NCBI GenBank assembly: GCA_009923805.1
Contig: RFSY01000002.1
Location: 1 to 34,910, forward strand
Direction of reading: 5' to 3'
Length of the DNA: 34,910 nucleotides
Source of the DNA: Actinomycetota bacterium
GTDB taxonomy: Bacteria; Actinomycetota; Actinomycetes; Nanopelagicales; Nanopelagicaceae
Shown here: positions 17,862 to 27,194 of the stretch, one piece after another
Layout of the letters: each line of letters begins with the position of its first letter
Position numbering within the stretch: the stretch's first letter is position 1
The notes under the pieces: model-generated
The model's input: the letters and a program-made list of their open reading frames with translations, nothing else
What the model was told of the DNA's origin: nothing
Databases searched by the model: none
Position numbers and translations under genes: made by a program

Positions 17862-17867
17862 TAGGCT
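17862..17867 (+). promoter_or_regulatory. candidate -10 box TAGGCT for the cysteine-rich protein gene (ATG 8 nt downstream)
   Basis: TAGGCT-ctgcgact-ATG; no Shine-Dalgarno sequence. Confidence 0.42.
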
Positions 17868-17875
17868 CTGCGACT

Positions 17876-18685
17876 ATGTCAGAGATAAAGCCAGGTTTCG
17901 CGCGTGACTGGGTCGAATTCACAGATCCAAATGATGAAGAAGAAATCTTCAAGTGTGACCTCACCTGGTTGACCTCGTTCTGGACCTGCATTTATGGCGA
18001 TGGCTGCCAAGGTGTTTTTAAGGATCGCCCCAATGACGGTTGCTGCACCGAAGGTGCAATGTATTCCGATGAAGATGATGAAGAGCGCGTACGTAAAGCT
18101 GCGGAATTCTTGACTCCAGATATGTGGCAATTTTATGAAGAAGCTCGCCCAAAGAAACCAGGCGGCCAACTTCGCATTACAGATTTAGATGAAGATAAAG
18201 AACGCAAAACTCGTACCGTCAATGATGCCTGCATCTTTCTTAACCGTAAAGGACATGAGGCTCCAGGATTTACTGGCGCATTTGGTTGCGTACTTCACCA
18301 TCTTGCACAAAAGCGCAACATCCACTTTGTAGATACAAAACCAGATGTCTGTTGGCAACTTCCACTTCGCCGCAGTTATGAAACTCGTGAAGTCGGCGAG
18401 CGCGAATATTCGGTAACAGTAATTGGTGAATATGAACGTCTCGGTTGGGGCGATGGCGGAGATGATTTCGATTGGTATTGCACAAGTAATACCGACGCGC
18501 ACATTGGTAGCGAACCTGTCTATATTTCAAATAAGGCCGAACTTCAGCAGTTAATGGGTAAAGATGCTTATGCAATCTTGGCCGAGCATTGCGATCGGCG
18601 CGTGCAGGGCATCAAAGATGCGCAGGCACGCTCGCTTCCTCTCTTCATCATTCAACACCCAGCAACAATCGCCGCCGGTAAGTAG
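17876..18685 (+). CDS. conserved cysteine-rich protein of unknown function
   Basis: 269 aa with ten cysteines including TCIYGDGCQG and DGCCTEG; complete ORF between proC and radA. Possible metal-binding protein by cysteine pattern only. Confidence 0.72.
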   Translation: MSEIKPGFARDWVEFTDPNDEEEIFKCDLTWLTSFWTCIYGDGCQGVFKDRPNDGCCTEGAMYSDEDDEERVRKAAEFLTPDMWQFYEEARPKKPGGQLRITDLDEDKERKTRTVNDACIFLNRKGHEAPGFTGAFGCVLHHLAQKRNIHFVDTKPDVCWQLPLRRSYETREVGEREYSVTVIGEYERLGWGDGGDDFDWYCTSNTDAHIGSEPVYISNKAELQQLMGKDAYAILAEHCDRRVQGIKDAQARSLPLFIIQHPATIAAGK

Positions 18686-18699
18686 TCGGTTCTCTGGTC

Positions 18700-18705
18700 T
18701 AATCT
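18700..18705 (+). promoter_or_regulatory. candidate -10 box TAATCT for radA (ATG 6 nt downstream)
   Basis: TAATCT-acgact-ATG; no Shine-Dalgarno sequence. Confidence 0.5.
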
Positions 18706-18711
18706 ACGACT

Positions 18712-20079
18712 ATGGCCAAAGTTGAGAAGGATCCATATCGCTGTTTTGAATGCGGTTGGACATCGCAAAAATGGGTCGGCCGCTGCGGTGAATGCCAAGC
18801 TTGGGGAAGCGTTGAAGAGTTAGCCGCTCCTAAGAAACTTTCGCTCGTTGCAGGTTCAGTCACTGCAAAAGCAACCCCTATCGGCGATGTTGATCTATCT
18901 GCAGCACATGCAAAACCAACTGGAGTCTCAGAACTGGATCGCGTACTCGGTGGAGGATTAGTTCCGGGGGCGGCGATACTTCTTGCTGGTGAACCCGGAG
19001 TCGGTAAATCCACGCTCCTACTTTCAGTCGCAGCGCAAAGTGCAGCTAAGGGAATTCCTGCGCTCTATATCTCGGGCGAAGAATCCGCATCGCAAGTTCG
19101 CCTTCGCGCCGAGCGCATCAAGGCAATTGATCCGCAACTCTTTCTCGCTTCAGAGACAGATTTAGGTGCGGTCATCGCACATATCGATGCCGTTAAACCA
19201 CAGCTTGTCATCATCGACTCAGTTCAAACAATTGGTTCATCAACTGCAGATGGTTCACCTGGTGGCGTTACTCAAGTTCGCGAAGTTGCCGGCGCTCTTA
19301 TTCGTATCTGTAAAGATCGCGATATCACTCTTCTACTCGTTGGCCACGTGACAAAAGATGGCTCAATTGCCGGGCCACGACTTCTTGAACATATTGTCGA
19401 TGTCGTTCTGCAATTTGAAGGCGAACGTCATTCCCGCCTTCGCCTCATCCGAGCAATCAAGAATCGTTTTGGTGCCAGTGATGAGGTTGGTTGCTTTGAT
19501 CTCAGTGATACCGGAATTGAAAGCGTTTTAGATCCCACCGGACTCTTTACATCGAGACATACTGAACCCGTTCCCGGCACATGTGTGACTGTCACACTCG
19601 AAGGTCGACGTCCGCTACTTGCCGAGATTCAAGCGTTAGTCAGCGCTGGCCGTGAAAGTGATTTTGGAAATGCCCGTCGAGTAACAAGCGGTCTTGATTC
19701 TGCTCGCACATCAATGACCTTAGCTGTTCTTGAACTTCGTGCAGGTGTACGCGTTGGTGGGCGTGATGTTTATGCAGCAACAGTTGGTGGCATGAAGATG
19801 TCTGAACCCGCAGCCGATCTAGCACTTGCTCTTGCTGTGGCATCTGCTGCAAAAGCTTTAGCCCTTCCTGCTGATCTTGTTGCAATCGGTGAAGTTGGTC
19901 TTGCTGGTGAAATTCGCAAAGTCAGTGGAGTTTCACGCAGGTTAGCTGAGGCATATCGCCTTGGTTTTAAACGCGCATTAGTTCCAGCAGGGTCAGATGT
20001 GAAAATTGATGGCATGGAGATTGTTGAAGTATCGCGGCTAGATCAAGCGCTGCAGCGAGTAAAAATCACTGGCGATTAA
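18712..20079 (+). CDS. radA: DNA repair protein RadA
   Basis: C4 zinc motif CFECGWTSQKWVGRCGECQAWGS; Walker A LLAGEPGVGKSTLLL; KNRFGASDEVGCF (RadA KNRFG motif); Lon-like C-terminus. Confidence 0.97.
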   Translation: MAKVEKDPYRCFECGWTSQKWVGRCGECQAWGSVEELAAPKKLSLVAGSVTAKATPIGDVDLSAAHAKPTGVSELDRVLGGGLVPGAAILLAGEPGVGKSTLLLSVAAQSAAKGIPALYISGEESASQVRLRAERIKAIDPQLFLASETDLGAVIAHIDAVKPQLVIIDSVQTIGSSTADGSPGGVTQVREVAGALIRICKDRDITLLLVGHVTKDGSIAGPRLLEHIVDVVLQFEGERHSRLRLIRAIKNRFGASDEVGCFDLSDTGIESVLDPTGLFTSRHTEPVPGTCVTVTLEGRRPLLAEIQALVSAGRESDFGNARRVTSGLDSARTSMTLAVLELRAGVRVGGRDVYAATVGGMKMSEPAADLALALAVASAAKALALPADLVAIGEVGLAGEIRKVSGVSRRLAEAYRLGFKRALVPAGSDVKIDGMEIVEVSRLDQALQRVKITGD

Positions 20080-20927
20080 TGTACGAGAAAGAAATTATCG
20101 CCTGGTTTAAGAAGAATCAGCGAGATCTTCCGTGGCGTAAGACTGATACCTGGGGCGTTTTAGTCTCCGAATTTATGTTGCAGCAAACTCCCGTCAACCG
20201 AGTTCTGCCTGTCTATACCGAGTGGATGAAGCGCTGGCCAACGCCAGCTGCCCTAGCAAAAGCAACTCCTGCCCAAGTGATTACAGCATGGGGGCGTTTG
20301 GGATACCCGCGTCGCGCACTTCGCTTACATGAATGTGCCAAAGTTATTACGCAACAATATAAAGGTGTTATTCCAGATACAGAAGTAGAACTACGTGCCC
20401 TTCCCGGCATCGGTGAATACACCGCAGCTGCAATGATTGCATTTGCATTTAGCGGCCGTTCGCTGGTTCTTGATATCAATATTCGACGACTCTTTGCCCG
20501 CATCTTCGATGGAGTGCAATCACCAAAACCATCAGCAACTAAAGAAGAAAAATTTAGATACGAAGTACTCATTCCTAAGAAAGATGCTCATCTGTGGGCC
20601 GCTGCAACGATGGAACTCGGTGCACTGGTCTGTACTTCGCAATCACCCAAGTGTGGAATCTGCCCTGTTGCTAATGAATGCACGTGGCGTAGTTTGGATT
20701 ATCCGCAATCAGATCAAGTAAAGCGCACTCAGACCTGGCATGGCACAGATAGGCAATGTCGCGGAACAATTGTGCAGGCACTTCGCGAGAATGATGTGCT
20801 TACCAAATCGCAGATTGATCAGTTATGGGATGTGCCCTCTCAATTAGAGAAGGCGCTGCTGACACTCCTTGATGATGGACTCATCGAAGCTCGAGGTAGT
20901 TCCAAGTTTTCGCTTCCGCGAAATTAA
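20079..20927 (+). CDS. mutY: A/G-specific adenine glycosylase (MutY-type), without the C-terminal NUDIX-like domain
   Basis: WFKKNQRDLPWRKTDTWGVLVSEFMLQQTPVNRVLPVYTEWMKRWPT; LPGIGEYTAAAMIAFAF (HhH); C-x6-C-x2-C-x5-C Fe-S motif CTSQSPKCGICPVANEC. Confidence 0.94.
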   Translation: MYEKEIIAWFKKNQRDLPWRKTDTWGVLVSEFMLQQTPVNRVLPVYTEWMKRWPTPAALAKATPAQVITAWGRLGYPRRALRLHECAKVITQQYKGVIPDTEVELRALPGIGEYTAAAMIAFAFSGRSLVLDINIRRLFARIFDGVQSPKPSATKEEKFRYEVLIPKKDAHLWAAATMELGALVCTSQSPKCGICPVANECTWRSLDYPQSDQVKRTQTWHGTDRQCRGTIVQALRENDVLTKSQIDQLWDVPSQLEKALLTLLDDGLIEARGSSKFSLPRN

Positions 20928-23429
20928 TTAAGCAGTTGGTGCTTCCGCTAAATCTTCTGGACTATCAGGTGTCGCAACCTTTGCTGATCCTGCGAAAGTG
21001 AACTTGGCATCTGCGCCTTCACCTTCGACATCGACAAGAACAATTTCTCCTGCCTTAAGTTCGTTAAAGAGAATTCGCTCTGAGAGTGAATCTTCAATTT
21101 CACGTTGGATAACACGACGCAGTGGACGTGCACCTAAGAGTGGGTCATAACCACGGACTGCAAGTAAATCTTTTGCAGCCTGTGTTAATTCAATGCCCAT
21201 ATCTTTTGCCTTAAGGCGATCATCCAAGCTAGCAATCATGAGATCAACAATCTGAATAATCTGATCTCGTGTGAGCTGGTGGAAGACGATTACATCATCG
21301 ATGCGGTTCAAGAACTCAGGACGGAAGTGGTTCTTGAGTTCGTCCTGAACTTTGCCCTTCATGCGATCGTAATTTGTTAGATCATCCTCAGCATTAGCAA
21401 AACCAAGACCTAGTGACTTCGAGATATCTCGTGTTCCAAGGTTTGTTGTCATGATGATGACCGTGTTCTTAAAGTCGACTGTGCGACCTTGAGCATCAGT
21501 CAGACGACCATCTTCTAGTACCTGGAGAAGTGAGTTAAAGATATCTGGGTGTGCCTTTTCAATTTCATCAAAGAGCACTACTGAGAATGGGCGACGACGA
21601 ACCTTCTCAGTTAACTGTCCACCCTCGTCATATCCAACATATCCTGGAGGAGAACCAAAGAGACGTGATGCTGTGTGACGTTCTGAATATTCAGACATAT
21701 CGAGCTGAATCAACGCAGTCTCATCACCAAAGAGGAATGAAGCAAGTGTGCGTGAAAGTTCTGTCTTGCCTACACCAGAAGGACCGGCAAAGATAAATGA
21801 ACCACCAGGACGCTTAGGATCTTTAAGTCCTGCGCGGGTACGGCGAATAGCTTGTGAGAGAGCTTTGATCGCTTGATCTTGTCCGATAACACGGCGATGA
21901 AGTTCATCTTCCATGCGAAGCAGACGGGCTGTCTCTTCTTCAGTTAATTTAAATACCGGAATTCCAGTAGATGCTGATAGCACCTGAGCAATGAGTTCTT
22001 CATCAACTTCAGTGACCTTATCGAGATCCGTTGATTTCCAATTCTTCTCAGCTTCCTGCTTTTCAAGGATAAGAGTCTTCTCTTTATCGCGAAGAGCTGC
22101 TGCGCCTTCAAAATCTTGTCCATCAATTGCAGATTCTTTCGCTTTGCGAGCTTCAGCAATCTTGTCATCAAATGCGCGTAGCTCTGCTGGCGCGGTCATA
22201 CGCTTAATGCGAAGACGTGAACCTGCTTCATCAATCAAGTCGATTGCCTTATCTGGAAGGAATCGATCAGAAACATAACGATCTGCCATATTTGCAGCTG
22301 CTGCAAGTGCGCCATCGGTAATGGATACGCGGTGGTGAGTTTCGTAGCGGTCACGAAGACCCTTAAGAATTTCGATTGTGTGAGCAACTGATGGCTCTTT
22401 TACTTGGATTGGCTGGAAACGACGCTCTAAGGCAGCATCTTTTTCGATGTGCTTGCGATATTCATCCAGCGTTGTTGCACCAATTGTCTGGAGTTCGCCA
22501 CGTGCCAGCATTGGCTTCAAGATGCTTGCTGCATCGATTGCACCTTCTGCTGCTCCTGCGCCAACAAGTGTGTGGATTTCATCGATAAAGATAATGATAT
22601 CGCCACGAGTTTTAATCTCTTTCAGAACTTTCTTGAGGCGCTCTTCAAAATCTCCGCGGTAACGTGATCCAGCAACAAGGGCACCAAGATCTAGTGAGTA
22701 GAGCTGCTTATCTTTGAGAGTCTCAGGAACATCATTCTTTGCAATTGCTTGTGCAAGTCCTTCAACCACGGCAGTTTTTCCAACACCTGGTTCTCCGATT
22801 AATACTGGGTTGTTCTTAGTACGACGAGAAAGAATCTGCATAACGCGTTCGATTTCAAGTTCGCGACCAATTACTGGATCAAGTTTTCCTTCACGAGCTG
22901 CAGCTGTGAGGTTGCGACCAAATTGATCAAGAACCAATGAAGTTGATGGAGTTCCTTCTGCAGGTCCACCTTGTGTGACAGCTTCCTTTCCTTGATAACC
23001 CGAGAGAAGTTGAATTACTTGTTGACGAACGCGATTGAGATCTGCGCCAAGTTTTACAAGAACTTGAGCTGCAACACCTTCGCCCTCACGGATAAGACCA
23101 AGCAGGATGTGTTCTGTTCCAATGTAATTGTGACCAAGTTGAAGTGCTTCGCGAAGTGAGAGTTCAAGAACTTTCTTTGCACGAGGAGTAAATGGAATAT
23201 GGCCACTTGGTGCTTGCTGACCTTGTCCAATAATTTCTTCTACTTGTGCGCGAACGCCTTCTAGTGAAATTCCAAGAGATTCAAGACCTTTAGCAGCAAC
23301 GCCTTCACCTTCGTGAATGAGTCCGAGGAGGATATGTTCTGTGCCGATGTAATTGTGGTTGAGCATGCGTGCTTCTTCTTGAGCAAGAACTACGACTCGT
23401 CTGGCTCGATCGGTAAAGCGCTCAAACAT
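20928..23429 (-). CDS. clpC: ATP-dependent Clp protease ATP-binding subunit ClpC
   Basis: [54 protein letters not shown] start, two AAA+ domains ([30 protein letters not shown]), UVR-like linker. ATG 23429 preceded by AGAAGGAGT. Confidence 0.97.
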   Translation of the reverse strand: MFERFTDRARRVVVLAQEEARMLNHNYIGTEHILLGLIHEGEGVAAKGLESLGISLEGVRAQVEEIIGQGQQAPSGHIPFTPRAKKVLELSLREALQLGHNYIGTEHILLGLIREGEGVAAQVLVKLGADLNRVRQQVIQLLSGYQGKEAVTQGGPAEGTPSTSLVLDQFGRNLTAAAREGKLDPVIGRELEIERVMQILSRRTKNNPVLIGEPGVGKTAVVEGLAQAIAKNDVPETLKDKQLYSLDLGALVAGSRYRGDFEERLKKVLKEIKTRGDIIIFIDEIHTLVGAGAAEGAIDAASILKPMLARGELQTIGATTLDEYRKHIEKDAALERRFQPIQVKEPSVAHTIEILKGLRDRYETHHRVSITDGALAAAANMADRYVSDRFLPDKAIDLIDEAGSRLRIKRMTAPAELRAFDDKIAEARKAKESAIDGQDFEGAAALRDKEKTLILEKQEAEKNWKSTDLDKVTEVDEELIAQVLSASTGIPVFKLTEEETARLLRMEDELHRRVIGQDQAIKALSQAIRRTRAGLKDPKRPGGSFIFAGPSGVGKTELSRTLASFLFGDETALIQLDMSEYSERHTASRLFGSPPGYVGYDEGGQLTEKVRRRPFSVVLFDEIEKAHPDIFNSLLQVLEDGRLTDAQGRTVDFKNTVIIMTTNLGTRDISKSLGLGFANAEDDLTNYDRMKGKVQDELKNHFRPEFLNRIDDVIVFHQLTRDQIIQIVDLMIASLDDRLKAKDMGIELTQAAKDLLAVRGYDPLLGARPLRRVIQREIEDSLSERILFNELKAGEIVLVDVEGEGADAKFTFAGSAKVATPDSPEDLAEAPTA

Positions 23430-23562
23430 GGGCTGACTCCTTCTATTTCTCACGTGCTTCTGGTTCTGCGATAAGCCTATAACCCAGCGTAGGGAAGGCG
23501 CGAGGTGGAAAGCTTGCTGTCTCGTAGAACCCTAAATATGGGGCAAATATTCCCTCGGGTGG

Positions 23563-24057
23563 CTAGAGGTTGAGCAGCATTCGGGTGTTGCCCAGGGTAT
23601 TTGGCTTCACAGATTCCAGATCCAGGAATTCGGCAACACCGGCGTCATAGGAGCGCAAAAGCTGCTGATAGACATCGTGATCTACGGGTGTTCCCTGAAT
23701 TTCTTCAAAGCCATGGCGACCAAAGAATTCGGTTTGAAAGGTAAGACAGAAAATTCGTTGGACGCCTACTTCGCGTGCTCGTTCGATAATTCTTTCAAGA
23801 ATCTTATTTCCGATACCTTGCTTGTGCATGCTCTTAACAACTGCAACAGTGCGAACTTCAGCTAAATCTTCCCAAAGAATATGAAGTGCTCCACACCCAA
23901 CAACTTTTCCATCGAGTTCGGCAACAGTAAATTCCTGCACACTCTCAAAGAGAGTAACTGTCTCCTTAGTTAACAATTTCTTCTCTGTTGCATACGAATC
24001 AATAAGTTCGCGGATGGCCTTTACATCAGTTGTTCGGGCAGCTCTTATGACCAACAT
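23563..24057 (-). CDS. GNAT family N-acetyltransferase (amino-acid N-acetyltransferase/ArgA-like)
   Basis: RAARTTDVKAIRELIDSYA..., VVGCGALHILWEDLAEVRTVAVVKSMHKQGIGNKILERIIERARE (acetyl-CoA-binding motif). Confidence 0.85.
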   Translation of the reverse strand: MLVIRAARTTDVKAIRELIDSYATEKKLLTKETVTLFESVQEFTVAELDGKVVGCGALHILWEDLAEVRTVAVVKSMHKQGIGNKILERIIERAREVGVQRIFCLTFQTEFFGRHGFEEIQGTPVDHDVYQQLLRSYDAGVAEFLDLESVKPNTLGNTRMLLNL

Positions 24058-24059
24058 TG

Positions 24060-25568
24060 TTAATCAGCTTCGGGCTTTACTAGTGGAAATAAAATAGTTT
24101 CTCGGATGCCAAGTCCGGTGAGCGCCATCAGCAATCGATCAACACCCATTCCCATTCCGCCCATTGGAGGCGCTCCAAATTCCATGGCGCGCAAGAAATC
24201 TTCATCAACTTGCATCGCTTCTAAATCACCTTTTGCACCAAGTTGTGATTGTTCAATCAAACGTTCGCGTTGAATAACTGGATCGATAAGTTCTGAGTAA
24301 CCTGTCGCCAATTCAAAACCATCAACGTAGAGATCCCATTTTTCAACAACGCCAGGGATTTCCCGGTGTCCACGAACTAAAGGTGAAGTATCAACTGGGT
24401 AACCCATGACAAATGTTGGTTCGATTAACTTATCTTGTGCAACGTGCTCGAAGATCTCTTCTGCAAGCTTGCCAGTTACCCACTTTGGGTCGATTTTCAT
24501 ACCGAGTTTGGTGGCAACTTTTTTAAGATCATCGATAGAAGTCAGCGCTGTGATTTGCTCTCCCACGCCTTCAGAGATTGCGTCATAGAGAGAAATCTCT
24601 TTCCACGTCCCACCAAGATTGGCTTGTCTTCCATCATGATGCGTCACTACATGAGAACCTGCTACTGCCATTGCCGCATTTTGAATAAGTTCGCGAGTGA
24701 CATCTGCGATTGAACGCCAATCACCGTAAGCCATATATGACTCAACCATGGCAAATTCGGGTGAGTGGGAAGAGTCAGCGCCTTCATTGCGGAAGTTACG
24801 GTTAATTTCAAATACCCGCTCCATGCCACCGACAACACACCGCTTAAGGAAAAGCTCAGGTGCAATACGCATATATAAATCCATGTCATAGGCATTACTG
24901 AAAGTCTTAAATGGGCGAGCTGCCGCACCACCATGCATTACCTGCAACATGGGAGTTTCAACTTCAATAAAACTTTGATTGGTAAAAGTTTCGCGAAGCG
25001 AACGCATTACCGCTGGACGCATCCGCGCTGCAGCGCGAGCTTCCGGGCGCACAATGAGATCGACGTAGCGCATGCGAACACGAGTCTCTTCAGACATAGG
25101 TTTGTGATCATTAGGAAGTGGACGAAGTGATTTAGATGCTAACGCCCAAGAGTTGGCAAGAATAGAAAGTTCGCCGCGCTTAGAAGTAATGATTTCGCCG
25201 GTAACAGAGACCATATCTCCAAGATCGATATCTGATTTCCAGGCATCGAGCTGATCTTGACCAACTTTATCGAGTGACAACATCGCTTGAAGTTCAGTGC
25301 CGTCACCTTCTCGAAGAGTGGCAAAACAAAGTTTGCCTGTGTCGCGCTTAAAGATAATTCGACCTGTAAGGCTTTCTACATCTCCTGTTGCAACATCAAT
25401 CTCGAGTCCGGTGTACTTTTCGCGAACTTCCTTGAGAGATTTAGTGCGAGGCACTGCAACTGGATATGGCTCAATTCCACGCTCAAGAAGGCTGGCACGC
25501 TTCTCGCGACGAATCCGAAGTTGCTCGGGTAGATCGTCGTCTTGTGCCGGTGGATTTTCGTTAGTCAT
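24060..25568 (-). CDS. lysS: lysyl-tRNA synthetase class II (ORF extends to 25637; ATG 25568 favoured)
   Basis: [88 protein letters not shown] class II motifs. Confidence 0.96.
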   Translation of the reverse strand: MTNENPPAQDDDLPEQLRIRREKRASLLERGIEPYPVAVPRTKSLKEVREKYTGLEIDVATGDVESLTGRIIFKRDTGKLCFATLREGDGTELQAMLSLDKVGQDQLDAWKSDIDLGDMVSVTGEIITSKRGELSILANSWALASKSLRPLPNDHKPMSEETRVRMRYVDLIVRPEARAAARMRPAVMRSLRETFTNQSFIEVETPMLQVMHGGAAARPFKTFSNAYDMDLYMRIAPELFLKRCVVGGMERVFEINRNFRNEGADSSHSPEFAMVESYMAYGDWRSIADVTRELIQNAAMAVAGSHVVTHHDGRQANLGGTWKEISLYDAISEGVGEQITALTSIDDLKKVATKLGMKIDPKWVTGKLAEEIFEHVAQDKLIEPTFVMGYPVDTSPLVRGHREIPGVVEKWDLYVDGFELATGYSELIDPVIQRERLIEQSQLGAKGDLEAMQVDEDFLRAMEFGAPPMGGMGMGVDRLLMALTGLGIRETILFPLVKPEAD

Positions 25569-25596
25569 AGTGGCGCTGAGTCTACCGGTGTGTAGT

Positions 25597-26367
25597 TCAG
25601 CTCGGGATGTTCTTCTCGTGAATAAGTCGAAGTCCAATCAGGGTCAAATCTGGCTCATGCTCATCGATTGTTTCTGAAACGCCAATCATTAAGGGTGCCA
25701 GTCCACCTGTAGCAATCACTGTTGGGGCCTGCTTATAACTATCGGCAAGTTCTAAAGTAATTCTTTCAACCAATCCATCAACTTGGCCTGCGAATCCAAA
25801 GATAGTTCCAGATTGCAAGGCTTCAACTGTATTTTTACCGATTACATTCTTAGGGCGAATTAATTCAACTTTGCGCAACTGCGCGGCGCGTGCAGCCAAT
25901 GCATCTACAGAGATTTCGATTCCTGGGGCTAGCGCTCCCCCTAAGAATTCTCCTTTGGGAGATACGACATCGAGGTTTGTTGAAGTTCCGAAATCAACAA
26001 CAATTGCTGGTCCTCCGTAGAGAGTGTGAGCTGCCAAAGTGTTAACGATTCGGTCAGCACCAATTTCTTTTGGGTTATCTACAAGTAGTTGCACACCTGT
26101 CTTTGTTCCTGGTTCAACAATAGTTACTGGAATATCGTGAAAATAAGTATCAATCATGGTGCGAAGTTCGCGCAGAGTCGCCGGCACTGTAGAACAGATG
26201 GAGAGGCCACTGACTTTGTAGCCAGATACTAATGCGCTGTATTGAAGCCAAAGCTCATCTGCCGTTGTGCGTGGATCAGTCTTTACTCTCCATGACTTAA
26301 CGAGATCCTGGTTATCGAAAATCCCAAGAACTGTATTGGTATTTCCTACATCGACTGTTAACAACAT
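25597..26367 (-). CDS. coaX: type III pantothenate kinase
   Basis: [71 protein letters not shown]. Confidence 0.96.
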   Translation of the reverse strand: MLLTVDVGNTNTVLGIFDNQDLVKSWRVKTDPRTTADELWLQYSALVSGYKVSGLSICSTVPATLRELRTMIDTYFHDIPVTIVEPGTKTGVQLLVDNPKEIGADRIVNTLAAHTLYGGPAIVVDFGTSTNLDVVSPKGEFLGGALAPGIEISVDALAARAAQLRKVELIRPKNVIGKNTVEALQSGTIFGFAGQVDGLVERITLELADSYKQAPTVIATGGLAPLMIGVSETIDEHEPDLTLIGLRLIHEKNIPS

Positions 26368-26369
26368 AT

Positions 26370-27194
26370 CTACTCCGCTCTCAAATCTAATCCGATATCT
26401 AAAACAGGAGCGCTATGAGTGAGCGCTCCAATTGCAAGAAAATCAACGCCTGTCTGGGCGTATTGCAAAGCGTTAGTAAGTGAAATTCCACCTGATGCTT
26501 CAAGTTTTGCTCCACCTGCAACTATTCCTACAGCTTCTTTACATAGAGCAGGGCTCATATTGTCGAGCAGAATAAGGTCGGGTTTCAGCGGTAGAACTTC
26601 ACGCAACTGGTCCAGGTTATCGACTTCAATCTCAATCTCTGCGTCTGGGTATTGCGCACGCACTTTTGTAAATGCTGCACTGACTCCGCCAGCTGCTGCG
26701 ATGTGATTATCTTTAATCAGTGCGGCATCACTGAGTGACGTACGATGATTAGTTCCGCCACCCATACGCACCGCATATTTTTCAAGAAGACGCATTCCTG
26801 GTGTTGTCTTTCGAGTATCTCTAATTTTGCATTGAGTACCTGCAACTGCATCTACCCATGTGCGAGTAAGAGTTGCAATACCGCTGAGGTGTCCCAAGAA
26901 ATTAAGCGCTGTGCGTTCGGCAAGCAAAATTGCTCGGGTATCTCCTCGAACTGTCATCAGAGTTGTACCAGCAACAACCTGGCTACCATCTTGAACCAGA
27001 ACTGAAATATCTTTCAAGCCAACTTCTTCCAGTACAGCACGTGCCATATCAATACCTGCCACGACACCGCTGGCACGTACTACAAAGTCAGCGACAACTT
27101 TTTCGCTGCCTGAAACTGTTGCAACAGATGTGATGTCTTGCCCGCCTTGTAAATCTTCTGCCAAGGCTCGCTTGATGAGTTCGCGATCAATCAT
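26370..27194 (-). CDS. nadC: nicotinate-nucleotide pyrophosphorylase (carboxylating); start reassigned to ATG 27194
   Basis: MIDRELIKRALAEDLQGGQDITSVAT, LLAERTALNFLGHLSGIATLTRTWVDA, IRDTRKTTPGMRLLEKYAVRMGGGTNHR. ATG overlaps the nadB stop (ATGA). Confidence 0.96.
   Translation of the reverse strand: MIDRELIKRALAEDLQGGQDITSVATVSGSEKVVADFVVRASGVVAGIDMARAVLEEVGLKDISVLVQDGSQVVAGTTLMTVRGDTRAILLAERTALNFLGHLSGIATLTRTWVDAVAGTQCKIRDTRKTTPGMRLLEKYAVRMGGGTNHRTSLSDAALIKDNHIAAAGGVSAAFTKVRAQYPDAEIEIEVDNLDQLREVLPLKPDLILLDNMSPALCKEAVGIVAGGAKLEASGGISLTNALQYAQTGVDFLAIGALTHSAPVLDIGLDLRAE

Noticed and set aside
20079-20927. mutY as truncated or decayed because it lacks the NUDIX-like C-terminal domain
   Set aside because: Catalytic HhH and 4Fe-4S motifs are intact and a shorter MutY is not unusual; no sign of frame disruption.
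23430-23562. Possible ClgR or other stress-regulator site upstream of clpC
   Set aside because: No convincing CGC-N5-GCG or similar palindrome seen; only a clear Shine-Dalgarno sequence and ambiguous promoter elements.
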